Of a stretch of DNA of 64,000 bases, positions 10,059 to 18,871 are shown piece by piece. Numbering within the stretch: the first letter of the stretch is position 1; the number at the start of each line of letters is the position of its first letter. The DNA lies in NCBI RefSeq assembly GCF_011617245.1, contig NZ_CP050152.1, positions 1,178,001 through 1,242,000 of the forward strand, in the 5' to 3' direction. The notes beneath the pieces were generated by a model. The model was not told the DNA's origin. It ran no database searches and saw only the letters and a program-made list of their open reading frames with translations. The translations under genes were made by a program, and so were the position numbers. The stretch is from Brevibacterium atlanticum (GTDB lineage: Bacteria; Actinomycetota; Actinomycetes; Actinomycetales; Brevibacteriaceae).

Positions 10059-10372
10059 CGAACATCGCCGTGGGCCTGTGCTCGATCATCCTCGTCCTCG
10101 TCACCGCGATCGGCAGCCTCGGGCAGGCCTTCGTCGCCCACAGTCGAGCCCAGAGTGCGGCCGACCTGGCGGCGCTCGCCGCCGCTGACGCCGTCCGCGG
10201 ACTCGCGACCGGCGAACCCTGCGAGATCGCCGAGGAGGTGGCTGAGCGCAACGGCGGGAGTCTCGATGACTGCCGGGCGTCGCTGAGCGAACAGTCCGCC
10301 TACGTCGTCGTCGAAGTCGACATCCCCGGCCCGCTGCCGAAGGTCAGGGAGAAGGCCGTGGCGGGCAAGTAG
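10055..10372 (+). CDS. TadE/TadG-like protein of the helicase-secretion neighbourhood (Rv3654c-like)
   Basis: This 105-residue protein has one N-terminal membrane helix (VGLCSIILVLVTAIGSLGQAF) followed by HSRAQSAADLAALAAADAV, the conserved Tad-G-like segment. Two cysteines (GEPCEIAEE and DDCRAS) could form a disulfide outside the cell. It lacks the Gly/Glu+5 prepilin signature seen in the two preceding genes, so it may not be processed. The start overlaps the TadE-like stop (ATGA). It ends five bases before the convergent helicase stop and closes the operon. M. tuberculosis Rv3654c holds the same place. Confidence 0.85.
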   Translation: MTNIAVGLCSIILVLVTAIGSLGQAFVAHSRAQSAADLAALAAADAVRGLATGEPCEIAEEVAERNGGSLDDCRASLSEQSAYVVVEVDIPGPLPKVREKAVAGK

Positions 10373-10377
10373 CGCCG

Positions 10378-12654
10378 TCACTGCAGGACGGTGCGCAGCA
10401 GACGCAGTGCGGCGTCCTTCTCCAAGGGTTCGTTGCCGTTGCCGCATTTCGGCGACTGCACGCAGGAGGGGCAGCCGTCGACGCATTCGCACGCCGCGAT
10501 CGCATCCCGTGTTGCGGCCAGCCAGTCTTCGATGACCTCGCTGCCGCGTTCGGCGAAACCGGCCCCACCGGCCAGTCCGTCGTAGACGAAGACGGTGGCC
10601 AGGCCCGTATCGGCATGCAGAGCCGTCGACACCCCGCCGATGTCCCACCGGTCGCAGCCGGCGAAGAGGGGCAGCAGCCCGATCGAGGCGTGCTCGGCGG
10701 CGTGGACGGCTCCGGGCAGGTCACCGGAGACGACCTCGGCCTCATCGAGGACCGTCTGCGGGATCGTCCACCACACGGCCTTCGTGCGCAGGGTGCGTTC
10801 GGGCAGATCGAGTTCGTGCTCGGCGATGATCGCCCCACCCCGCTTCGCACGCATCCGGTAGGCCACGACCTGATCCTTGACGTCGACGGTCCCGCTGCAC
10901 ACCGCCACCCCCGAAGGCAGAACGCGTTGCGCATCGGTGTCGACGATCTCGATCTCCGTGGCCGAACGCGGCTGAGTCGTGTAATCGACCTCGCTGCGTT
11001 CGACCAACACGATGCGTTCGTCGAGGTCGAGATCGAGGACGGTGAAGTCGACACCCTGATGTGTGTACACCGCACCAGGATGGGCGCCGGTGTGTGCCCC
11101 GGACTCGTCGACGGTGCCCAGCAGCGTGCCCGTGCTCGACTCGACGAGGCGGAACTGCCCACCCCCGGCACCGCGGATGTCGGCGAGATCCGTCGCCGGT
11201 TCGTCCTTGGCCCAGAACCAACCGGTGGGCCGGGCACGCAGCATCTTCCGCTCGACGAGGCCATCGATGACCTCACGCGCATTGTCGGGGAAGTGCACAA
11301 GATCGGCTGCCTTCAGCGGCACCTCGGCGGCGGCCGCACACAGATGCCCGGAGAGCACATGCGGATTGCCCGGATGGATGACCCCGGCATCGACAGGGGA
11401 GTCGAAGATGACCTCGGGATGGTGGACGACGTAGGTGTCCAGCGGGTCATCGCGGGCGATGAACACGGCCATCCACCGCTGCCCGGCTCGCCCGGCCCGC
11501 CCCGCCTGCTGCCATAGAGAGGCCAGGGTGCCCGGCCAGCCAGAGATGATGACGAGGTCGAGCCCGGAGATGTCGATGCCCAACTCCAGGGCGTTCGTCG
11601 AGGCCACCGCCAGCAGCTGACCCGAACGCAGAGCGGTCTCGAGCATCCGGCGCTCCTCGGCCAGATACCCGCCCCGGTAGGCGGCGACCTTCCCGGTCAG
11701 CGAGTCATCGACCGCTCCCACCTGGTCGCGGACGGTCTGGGCGAGTGCCTCGGTGCCACGGCGGGAGGCGATGAACGTGATCGACCGGTAGCCCGCGCAC
11801 ATGGCATCGGTGATGATGTCGGCGGCCTCGACGAGACCGCTGCGCCGGTCCCCGCCGGGCGAGACCGGGGGCTCCCACAGAGCGAAGCTGCCGGCCGCCC
11901 GCGGCGAGGAATCGAGACTCACCGCATGGGCGGGCCGACCGGTGAGCTTCGCGAACGCCGCATCCGGATCCGCCATCGTCGCCGAGGCCCCGATGACGAC
12001 AGGAGATGCTCCGTAGTGGGCGGCGATGCGCAGCAGGCGGCGGAGGATGAGGGCGACGTGAGAGCCGAAGACTCCGCGGTACCGGTGGGCTTCGTCGATG
12101 ACGATGAAGCGCAGGTTCTTGAACATCCGGGCGAAGCGCTCGTGCTGGGGCAGGATCGACCGGTGCAGCATGTCCGGGTTGGTGAAGATGATGTTCGCAT
12201 GCCTCCGGGCCCAGTCCTTCGACGCCTGCGAAGTGTCTCCGTCATAGGCGGCCGGTCGCATGCCCTGGACGATGAAGCGCTCCAACTTCGCCAGCTGATC
12301 GGCGGCCAGCGCTTTCGTCGGAGCGATATAGATCGACGAGGCGGTGCGCAGCTTGTCGCGCGTGGCCTGGATCGATGCGAGCACCGGCAGCCAGAACCCC
12401 AGGGACTTGCCCGAGGCGGTGGGGGTGGCGATGACGACATCGGAGCCGTCCCTGGCCGTGGTCGCGGCCTCGAGCTGGTGCTGCCACAGCGCGTCGACGC
12501 CGATCGCATGGCAGGCGTGCTTGAGCTCCTCGTCGATCCAGTCCGGCCAGTCGGCATCGGACTCGAAGCGCTGCGGGACGTCGCGGACGTGGACGATGCG
12601 CTCATCCCGGGCACCGAAACCGGTGACGATGTCGAGGAGAGCAGAGGAGGCCAT
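10378..12654 (-). CDS. DEAH-box helicase with C-terminal DUF1998-type cysteine cluster
   Basis: This is a superfamily 2 helicase of 758 residues. The N-terminal part has Q-motif-like WQHQLEAA and motif I ATPTASGKSLGFWLP. Motif II is VIDEAHRYRG (about residues 183-192), motif III GASATM, and TNALELGIDISGLD with QQAGRAGRAGQ are motifs V and VI. The C-terminus carries CECVDGCPSCVQSPKCGN, the metal-binding cluster of DUF1998. It belongs to the 'helicase/secretion neighbourhood' group. The cysteine cluster recalls Bacillus MrfA (YprA), a mitomycin-repair helicase, so a DNA-repair role is a reasonable inference. The start looks leaderless. Its conserved link to the Tad-like genes is unexplained. 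Confidence 0.93.
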   Translation of the reverse strand: MASSALLDIVTGFGARDERIVHVRDVPQRFESDADWPDWIDEELKHACHAIGVDALWQHQLEAATTARDGSDVVIATPTASGKSLGFWLPVLASIQATRDKLRTASSIYIAPTKALAADQLAKLERFIVQGMRPAAYDGDTSQASKDWARRHANIIFTNPDMLHRSILPQHERFARMFKNLRFIVIDEAHRYRGVFGSHVALILRRLLRIAAHYGASPVVIGASATMADPDAAFAKLTGRPAHAVSLDSSPRAAGSFALWEPPVSPGGDRRSGLVEAADIITDAMCAGYRSITFIASRRGTEALAQTVRDQVGAVDDSLTGKVAAYRGGYLAEERRMLETALRSGQLLAVASTNALELGIDISGLDLVIISGWPGTLASLWQQAGRAGRAGQRWMAVFIARDDPLDTYVVHHPEVIFDSPVDAGVIHPGNPHVLSGHLCAAAAEVPLKAADLVHFPDNAREVIDGLVERKMLRARPTGWFWAKDEPATDLADIRGAGGGQFRLVESSTGTLLGTVDESGAHTGAHPGAVYTHQGVDFTVLDLDLDERIVLVERSEVDYTTQPRSATEIEIVDTDAQRVLPSGVAVCSGTVDVKDQVVAYRMRAKRGGAIIAEHELDLPERTLRTKAVWWTIPQTVLDEAEVVSGDLPGAVHAAEHASIGLLPLFAGCDRWDIGGVSTALHADTGLATVFVYDGLAGGAGFAERGSEVIEDWLAATRDAIAACECVDGCPSCVQSPKCGNGNEPLEKDAALRLLRTVLQ

Positions 12655-12660
12655 GGGTCA

Positions 12661-12666
12661 ATTATG
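12661..12666 (-). promoter_or_regulatory. leaderless -10 box of the helicase gene
   Basis: Read on the minus strand this is CATAAT, exactly six bases before ATG 12654, with no ribosome site between. It lies back to back with the methyltransferase -10 box in a 34-base spacer. Confidence 0.6.
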
Positions 12667-12676
12667 GCGCAGTCGT

Positions 12677-12682
12677 TAGGAT
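12677..12682 (+). promoter_or_regulatory. leaderless -10 box of the methyltransferase gene
   Basis: TAGGAT lies exactly six bases before GTG 12689. Its -35 region would fall on the start codon of the divergent helicase gene. Confidence 0.6.
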
Positions 12683-12688
12683 TCTTCT

Positions 12689-14260
12689 GTGACCGATCTA
12701 CCGCTGACCCGCCTGGGCGAGACCCTCTACCGTGCCGGCTACACCGAACCGCGACTGCGACAGCTCTGGGGCGGGCCGACCTCGGACGCGCTGATGCGCA
12801 ACGACGCCGCACCGGCCATCCGCACCTGCTCACGACTGCTCGCCGATGACGCTGCCGCGACCGCCGACCGGGGGCTGGCCGGCCTGGCGCTGCTCTTCCA
12901 CTTCCACCGCAGCGTCGAGGCAGAGACGATCCGCATCGTGCTGGGGGAGTCATTCGACACCGCCGCCGAGGCGGGGCTGATCGAGATCACCGACGATGAA
13001 GTGCGTGCCCCGTTCGCCCTCACCCCGTATGACCTTCCGACAGGTGTTCCGCGCGGCTTCCGTCCCGGCGATGAGAACCTCTACCTCGTGGCCGATCACG
13101 GCACCCTGACGAACCCCGACGTCCTCGACGGCGAGTTCGTGCTCGGACTCGGCGGGGCCGGGCGCACCCTGGTGTCCATCACCCCGCGCGAACCGGTCGA
13201 TCTCGCCGCCGACATCGGTACCGGCTGCGGCATCCAGGCACTGCTGCTGGCCCGGCACAGTGAGACGGTCATCGCCACCGACATCTCCCACCGTGCCCTG
13301 CACCTGGCGTTCCTGTCGGCGCAGATCAACGGGGTGGCGAACATCGACTTCCGCCACGGCTCCCTGCTCGAACCACTGTCTGAGACGGTCGACCTGCTCG
13401 TGTCCAACCCTCCGTTCGTCATCACCCCGCGGAGCACGGACACGACCTTCGAATACCGTGACGGCGGACTGACCGGCGACGCCCTCGTCCGGGACCTCTT
13501 CACCCGAATCCCCACCGTCCTCACCCCGGGCGGACGCAGCGTCTGCCTCGGCAACTGGGAGACCACCTCAGGCAGCGGGGACGGACCGGAGACCTGGGTG
13601 AGCGAGGATGACACCTCCGTGTTCGTCATCGAACGCGAAGCCCTCGACCCCGTCGCCTACGCCGAGACCTGGGTCCGTGACGGCGGCATCCCGCGAGCCA
13701 GTGACTCCTGGAACACCGCCATGACCGACTGGCTCGACGACTTCGACGCTCGGGCTGTGGAGGAGATCGTCTTCGGGTACGTGCTCATGAACCGTTCCGA
13801 TAACGATGTGCCAACGATCGACAACGGTTCGTTCAATGCCAGGGTCCGGATCACCTCGGCGCCGGCGAACAATCCGCACGGACTCGCCGAATTCCTCACC
13901 ACGGTCATCGCCATCCGAACCTGGTTGGCCGGGGCCGGGCCCGAGGAGATCGCCCAGACTGCCTTCACTCGGTCACCGGACCTCGTCGAACACCGCCACT
14001 TCGTGCCCGGTGAGTCGGAACCGAGTTCGATCACCCTGGAACAGGGAATCGGCTTCGGGCAGATCTTCGACCTCGACACGGCCTTGGCCGGGTTCGTCTC
14101 CGTGGCCGACGGATCGCTGACTCTGCGGCAGACGGCAGGTGCTCTGGCACAGCTGCTCGAGGTGGATGCCACTGCCTTGGAAGACCAGCTCATCGCCCAG
14201 GTCAGAGCCCTGGCCGCGGCGGGTGCCCTGCTGCCCGGCGGTGGCCCCGGAGACGGCTGA
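12689..14260 (+). CDS. class I SAM-dependent methyltransferase (HemK/PrmC-like domain, N-terminal DUF7059-type region)
   Basis: This 523-residue protein probably methylates an amide or exocyclic amino nitrogen. The N-terminal ~150 residues are helical and unassigned. A SAM-binding segment DLAADIGTGCGIQALLLARHS follows near residue 175, then the catalytic-type motif VSNPPFVITP near residue 235. NPPF/NPPY is the N-methyltransferase signature of PrmC, HemK and RsmC. The C-terminal ~200 residues look like a helical substrate-recognition part. The start is GTG, apparently leaderless. The substrate cannot be told; rRNA, a release factor or DNA are options. Confidence 0.85.
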   Translation: MTDLPLTRLGETLYRAGYTEPRLRQLWGGPTSDALMRNDAAPAIRTCSRLLADDAAATADRGLAGLALLFHFHRSVEAETIRIVLGESFDTAAEAGLIEITDDEVRAPFALTPYDLPTGVPRGFRPGDENLYLVADHGTLTNPDVLDGEFVLGLGGAGRTLVSITPREPVDLAADIGTGCGIQALLLARHSETVIATDISHRALHLAFLSAQINGVANIDFRHGSLLEPLSETVDLLVSNPPFVITPRSTDTTFEYRDGGLTGDALVRDLFTRIPTVLTPGGRSVCLGNWETTSGSGDGPETWVSEDDTSVFVIEREALDPVAYAETWVRDGGIPRASDSWNTAMTDWLDDFDARAVEEIVFGYVLMNRSDNDVPTIDNGSFNARVRITSAPANNPHGLAEFLTTVIAIRTWLAGAGPEEIAQTAFTRSPDLVEHRHFVPGESEPSSITLEQGIGFGQIFDLDTALAGFVSVADGSLTLRQTAGALAQLLEVDATALEDQLIAQVRALAAAGALLPGGGPGDG

Positions 14261-14464
14261 GCGACGGGGTGGGATGAGGAAGAGTGACTCGACCGATCGC
14301 GGAATAGGGTTAGGATCGAAAACCGTTGACGCCGTGTCCGGATCGAATCCGACCGGTGTCCTACCCGGTCGGCCCGATGCGGAGCCGGCCCGAACAACAG
14401 TGTTACATTGGGCCGGATCGTCCGTTGCATGAAGCAGCAGGTGCCGTGAGAGGAATGTGAAAGC

Positions 14465-17242
14465 GTGACCACAACCGAGAAGAAGCCCCGTCGCCTCGTC
14501 ATCGTCGAGTCTCCGACGAAGGCGCGAACGATCGTGGGATACCTCGGCGACGGTTATGACGTCGAGGCCTCCGTCGGCCACATCCGCGACCTGCCCACCC
14601 CCTCGGAACTGCCCGCCGACATGAAGAAGGGGCCGTACGGGAAGTTCGCCGTCGACGTCGACAACGGCTTCGACCCCTACTACCGGATCGACCCGGGCAA
14701 GAAGAAGAAGGTCACTGAACTCAAGCGTCTGCTCAAGGACGCCGACGAACTCTATCTGGCAACGGATGAGGACCGCGAGGGAGAGGCCATCGCCTGGCAC
14801 CTGCTCGAGGTGCTCAAACCGAAGATCCCCGTCAAGCGCATGGTCTTCCACGAGATCACCCCTGAAGCGATCGAACGTGCTCTGGAGAACACTCGCGACA
14901 TCGACGAATCCCTCGTCGACGCGCAGGAGACCCGACGCATCCTCGACCGCCTCTACGGCTACGAGGTCTCACCCGTGCTGTGGCGCAAGATCCGGGCGGG
15001 CCTGTCCGCCGGACGTGTGCAGTCTGTGGCCACTCGCCTCGTCGTCGAACGCGAACGCGAACGCATGGCCTTCGTCCCCGCCGACTATTGGGACCTCGAC
15101 ATCGATCTCGGCCTGCCCGACGGGACGAACCCGTTCGCTGCGAACCTCACCACCCTCGATGGGGCACGGGTCGCCACCGGACGGGATTTCAACGACAAAG
15201 GCCAGCTGAAGACCACCTCGGCGACGGTCGTCGACCGGGCCCGCGCGGAAGCGCTGGCCACCGAACTGAACGGCACCGCCAAGGACGCGCTGACCGTGAC
15301 CGCGGTGGAGTCGAAGCCGTACTCCCGCCGCCCGGCCGCCCCGTTCACGACCTCGACGCTGCAGCAGGAGGCCGGACGCAAGCTGCGCATGAGCGCCCGC
15401 CAGGCCATGCGCACCGCGCAGTCGCTGTACGAACACGGCTACATCACCTATATGCGTACGGACTCCTCGGCACTGTCGGGCCAGGCCATCGCGGCCGCCC
15501 GGAAGCAGGTGACCGAACTCTACGGTCCCGAATTCGTCCCGCAGTCGCCGCGCCAGTACGCGAGCAAGCAGAAGTCCGCGCAGGAGGCCCACGAGGCGAT
15601 CCGCCCTGCCGGTGACTCCTTCCGCACCCCGGCCCAGGTGTCCAAGCAGTTGGGTGGGGATGAGTTCCGTCTCTATGACCTCATCTGGAAGCGCACTGTC
15701 GCCAGCCAGATGGCCGACGCGAAGGGCAAGACCGCGACCATCAAGGTCAGCGCCGCGCTCGCCGACGGCCACGAGGCCGGCTTCAGCGCGAGCGGCACCG
15801 TCATCACCTTCCGCGGCTTCCTCGCCGCCTACGAAGAGGGCACCGACGCCTCTCGGTATGACACGAAGTCCGGGGAATCGCGACTGCCGCAGGTCGAAGA
15901 GGGCCAGGCGCTCTCGGTCGTCAAGGCCGAAGCCGACGGGCACACGACCGCACCGCCGCCGCGCTTCACCGAGGCCAGCCTCGTCAAGCAGCTCGAAGAG
16001 CTCGGCATCGGCCGTCCCTCGACGTATGCGGCGACGATCTCGGTCATCCAGGACCGCGGCTACGTGACCACCCGCGGCAACGCCCTGGTGCCCAGCTGGT
16101 TGGCGTTCTCCGTCGTGCGGCTGCTCGAAGAGCACTTCACCGGGCTCGTCGACTACGCGTTCACCGCTGACCTCGAGTCCGAACTCGACCGCATCGCGAT
16201 GGGCGAAGAGGACCGCAACGACTGGTTGGCCGGATTCTACTTCGGCGACCAGACACAGGACCGGGAGGGTCTCAAAGCGATCGTCGACGACCTCGGCGAC
16301 ATCGATGCTCGTGAGGTCAACACCGTGGCCATCAGCGAGGGTGTGAACCTGCGCGTGGGCCGCTACGGCCCCTACCTCGAGGTCGTCTCGGGAGTCGAAG
16401 GCGAGGACCCGAAGCGGGTCTCCGTGCCCGAGGACCTCGCCCCCGACGAGCTGACGGCGGCGAAGGCCGCCGAGCTCATCGAGACCCAGGGAGGCGAGGA
16501 CCGCGAGCTCGGCGTCGACCCGGAGACCGGGCACACCATCGTGGCGAAGAACGGGCGCTTCGGCCCCTACGTCTCCGAGGTGCTTCCTGAACCCGAGGAG
16601 AAGCCGAAGCGTGGTGCCAAGAAGCCGAAGCCGCGCACCGGATCCCTGTTCAAGTCGATGGATCTCGACACGATCGACCTCGAGACCGCGCTCAAGCTGC
16701 TCAGCCTGCCGCGCGTCGTCGGCCAGGACGAAGAGGGCACGGACATCACCGCGCAGAACGGTCGCTACGGACCGTATCTGAAGAAGGGCACGGACTCCCG
16801 GTCGCTGACCGAGGAGGAGCAGATCTTCACCATCACCCTCGATGAGGCGTTGAAGATCTATGCCGAACCGAAGCAGCGCGGCGGCCGTCGTGCCGCGGCT
16901 CCGCTCAAGGAACTCGGCGAGGACCCGGAGACGAAGAAGCCCGTCGTCGTCAAGGACGGCCGGTTCGGTCCTTACGTCACCGACGGGGAGACGAACGCGA
17001 CCCTGCGCAAGGACGACTCCGTCGAGGCCGTGACCCTCGAACGCGCCGCGACCCTGCTGGCCGAGAAGCGCGCGAAGGGACCGGCGAAGAAGAAGGCCCC
17101 GGCCAAGAAGACGGCGGCGAAGAAGGCTCCTGCGAAGAAGACCACCGCGGCGAAGAAGACCACCGCGGCGAAGACGACGGCGGCGAAGAAGTCGACGACG
17201 GCTGCGAAGAAGACGAGCTCGGCGAAGCCGAAGACTCCCTGA
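14465..17242 (+). CDS. topA: DNA topoisomerase I
   Basis: This type IA topoisomerase relaxes negative supercoils. The 925 residues start at GTG 14465 (GAGAGGAA upstream). The Toprim domain begins RRLVIVESPTKARTIVGYL, and the acidic TDEDREGEAIAWHL motif follows near residue 100. The catalytic tyrosine is Y329 in GYITYMRTDSS. Instead of zinc fingers it has repeated C-terminal RFGPYV-type modules and a Lys/Ala tail (AKKAPAKKTTAAKK), as in other actinobacterial TopA. A TGTTACAT -10 lies near 14401-14408. A hairpin follows the gene. Confidence 0.97.
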   Translation: MTTTEKKPRRLVIVESPTKARTIVGYLGDGYDVEASVGHIRDLPTPSELPADMKKGPYGKFAVDVDNGFDPYYRIDPGKKKKVTELKRLLKDADELYLATDEDREGEAIAWHLLEVLKPKIPVKRMVFHEITPEAIERALENTRDIDESLVDAQETRRILDRLYGYEVSPVLWRKIRAGLSAGRVQSVATRLVVERERERMAFVPADYWDLDIDLGLPDGTNPFAANLTTLDGARVATGRDFNDKGQLKTTSATVVDRARAEALATELNGTAKDALTVTAVESKPYSRRPAAPFTTSTLQQEAGRKLRMSARQAMRTAQSLYEHGYITYMRTDSSALSGQAIAAARKQVTELYGPEFVPQSPRQYASKQKSAQEAHEAIRPAGDSFRTPAQVSKQLGGDEFRLYDLIWKRTVASQMADAKGKTATIKVSAALADGHEAGFSASGTVITFRGFLAAYEEGTDASRYDTKSGESRLPQVEEGQALSVVKAEADGHTTAPPPRFTEASLVKQLEELGIGRPSTYAATISVIQDRGYVTTRGNALVPSWLAFSVVRLLEEHFTGLVDYAFTADLESELDRIAMGEEDRNDWLAGFYFGDQTQDREGLKAIVDDLGDIDAREVNTVAISEGVNLRVGRYGPYLEVVSGVEGEDPKRVSVPEDLAPDELTAAKAAELIETQGGEDRELGVDPETGHTIVAKNGRFGPYVSEVLPEPEEKPKRGAKKPKPRTGSLFKSMDLDTIDLETALKLLSLPRVVGQDEEGTDITAQNGRYGPYLKKGTDSRSLTEEEQIFTITLDEALKIYAEPKQRGGRRAAAPLKELGEDPETKKPVVVKDGRFGPYVTDGETNATLRKDDSVEAVTLERAATLLAEKRAKGPAKKKAPAKKTAAKKAPAKKTTAAKKTTAAKTTAAKKSTTAAKKTSSAKPKTP

Positions 17243-17276
17243 GCCTACTACCGGACGGGTAGTTACCAACTGGTAA

Positions 17277-17327
17277 GTGGGCGAAATGGTCGGGCCTCGG
17301 GCGAGAACCTCCGACCATTTTGCCCAC
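17277..17327 (+). terminator. hairpin terminator after topA
   Basis: Arms 17277-17293 and 17311-17327 pair over 17 positions (one G-U) around a 17-base loop. It lies 35 bases after the topA stop and ahead of a convergent gene, so it may serve both. Confidence 0.65.
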
Positions 17328-17442
17328 CCAAGGCCCGGTCGTCAGAACTTAAGCGGGCCGCGCTCCCGCTGGTCGCTGCGAACCTGCATCGTTCGCCGAC
17401 GATGGCTCGGCAGGCCGGCTCAACATGCCTCCACGGACTGGT

Positions 17443-17937
17443 TCAAGAGGTCACCGAGTCAGCGAATTCCGTGAGCGCATCCCCGTCGAGGCGGTAGGTC
17501 TCCCATTCGTCCTGAGCCTTCGCGCCCAACGATTCGTAGAACCCGATCGAGGGGGTGTTCCACTTGAGGACGCACCACTCGAGGCGGGTGTATCCCCGCT
17601 CCTGGCAGATCTGGGCGAGCCGACCGAGCAGGGCTGTGCCGGCACCGGACCCGCGATGCTCGGGGGAGACGAACAGGTCCTCGAGCCAGATGCCGTTCTT
17701 GCCGGTCCAGGTGGAGAACGTGTGGAACCAGATCGCGATGCCGATGATCTGCCCATCCGCCTCGGCGACGAGACCGAAGGTGTTCGGATGGCCGTCAGCG
17801 GGGAACATCACCGCGGCGAAGTCTGCTTCCGTGGCCTCCACCGCGTCCGGTTCCTTCTCATAGACGGCCAGCCCGTGGACGAGTCGAAGAATATCGGGCA
17901 GATCCGCGGGCCTGGCTTCACGGACGGTGACGGTCAT
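17443..17937 (-). CDS. GNAT-family diamine/thialysine-type acetyltransferase
   Basis: This 164-residue acetyltransferase begins MTVTVREARPADLPDIL and carries GIAIWFHTFSTWTGKNGIWLEDLFV, the hallmark segment of the spermidine/spermine and thialysine (SSAT) branch. The acetyl-CoA loop is SPEHRGSGAGTALLGRLAQ, and the C-terminal WNTPSIGFYESLGA is typical of GNATs. It probably acetylates a small amine such as a polyamine or a lysine analogue. It starts behind AGAGGAGC, with a TAGAAT -10 box close upstream. It stands alone between topA and the lipoate-ligase-like gene. Confidence 0.88.
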   Translation of the reverse strand: MTVTVREARPADLPDILRLVHGLAVYEKEPDAVEATEADFAAVMFPADGHPNTFGLVAEADGQIIGIAIWFHTFSTWTGKNGIWLEDLFVSPEHRGSGAGTALLGRLAQICQERGYTRLEWCVLKWNTPSIGFYESLGAKAQDEWETYRLDGDALTEFADSVTS

Positions 17938-18012
17938 CGATGCTCCTCTGGGATTCTAGACTTCCGGGGTTTTCGAGTTCTGAGACTCTGGTATGGCTGG
18001 TTTGCCGGTGCC

Positions 18013-18768
18013 TCACAGCACGTGCTTGTCCACGTAGCCGGCCAACTCCGCCACCTCCTCGGCGGTGGGGGACTGGGGCGACTGCGGATCGGCGGAGGCA
18101 TAGTAGGCGGCGAACGCCTCGGCGACGGTATCGGTCGTGACCTCGGGATGGATCTCACTGATCGACCCGCCCGTCGCGGGATCCCAGTCGACGCCGAGCG
18201 CGGCCTCGACGTCGGTGAGGACCGCGCGGATGGGGTCCGGATCCTCGACGACCACGGAGGAGGAGAACAGCCACGCGCCGGAGATGACGCGCTGTGCAGT
18301 GCCGATGGCCTTGATCCGCCCGGCGACGTTGACGCTGTGTTCGCCGGGGCAGTACTCGCCGGGGATCTCGCCGAGGCGGGCGTCGACGCCGATGCCGCGC
18401 AGCACCTCGACGTAGTCGAGACCGAAGCCGGTGAACCGGGCATTCGTGTTCGTGATGAACGAATCGCTCGGTTCGATGTGATCGATGACGAGCGATCCCT
18501 GATGGTAGGCAGCGGCACGCCCGCCGAGGCTGCGCAGCGCAGGAGTGAAACCGTGGTCCCGGGCCGCTTCGATGGCGGCGGCGAAACCGGGCAGGAACCG
18601 GTCGCGGGCGCCGAAGGCCAGGGTGGGTGCGGGCCGATACATCCGCAGTGTCGCACTCCGCCTGCCGGCCTTGACCGAATCGAGGAGGACGCGAGCGAAG
18701 GCCAGTTCCTCGACGGGGCCGAGGCCCTCGGCGGCCACCGTGGTCATCGCGGTCGTATCTGTGTGCAC
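18013..18768 (-). CDS. lipoate/biotin protein ligase A/B family protein
   Basis: This is a LplA/LipB-fold protein (about 251 residues) predicted to attach or transfer a lipoyl or octanoyl group. Visible features are LRMYRPAPTLAFGARDRFLPGF, the RSLGGRAAAYHQGSLVIDHI motif, and EYCPGEHSVNVAGRIKAIGTAQRV, the lysine-containing ligase core. GTG 18768 is chosen because TACTCT lies seven bases before it (leaderless pattern). ATG 18747 is the alternative. Reading further upstream would run across the start of the divergent tmk gene. Octanoyltransferase versus ligase cannot be decided from sequence alone. Confidence 0.82.
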   Translation of the reverse strand: MHTDTTAMTTVAAEGLGPVEELAFARVLLDSVKAGRRSATLRMYRPAPTLAFGARDRFLPGFAAAIEAARDHGFTPALRSLGGRAAAYHQGSLVIDHIEPSDSFITNTNARFTGFGLDYVEVLRGIGVDARLGEIPGEYCPGEHSVNVAGRIKAIGTAQRVISGAWLFSSSVVVEDPDPIRAVLTDVEAALGVDWDPATGGSISEIHPEVTTDTVAEAFAAYYASADPQSPQSPTAEEVAELAGYVDKHVL

Positions 18769-18775
18769 GAGATCA

Positions 18776-18781
18776 AGAGTA
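18776..18781 (-). promoter_or_regulatory. leaderless -10 box of the lipoate-ligase-like gene
   Basis: On the minus strand this reads TACTCT, seven bases before GTG 18768. It is used here to choose the start. Confidence 0.45.
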
Positions 18782-18859
18782 GAGGATCGGTGCCGGCCGT
18801 CGGGACGCAGGTTGTCCGAGATCGCACGGGGTTCCAAGAGATATGTCAGTTCGGGCAGA

Positions 18860-18865
18860 TAGTGT
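18860..18865 (+). promoter_or_regulatory. leaderless -10 box of the tmk fusion gene
   Basis: TAGTGT lies six bases before GTG 18872 with no ribosome site, which favours the GTG over the ATG two codons later. Confidence 0.5.
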
Positions 18866-18871
18866 AGAGCC

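Noticed and set aside
5019..10372. A complete type IV/Flp pilus system
   Set aside because: Prepilin peptidase and any outer secretin are absent from the window, so I call it only a Tad-like cluster.
14969..17269. A 766-residue open frame on the minus strand opposite topA
   Set aside because: It is a GC-codon-bias shadow of topA: its translation is low-complexity Arg/Leu/Gly with no domain, while the plus strand encodes a complete topoisomerase.
17425..18867. A 480-residue plus-strand open frame across the GNAT and lipoate-ligase-like genes
   Set aside because: Its product is Gly/Asp/Arg/Val-rich low complexity; both minus-strand genes show proper family motifs.
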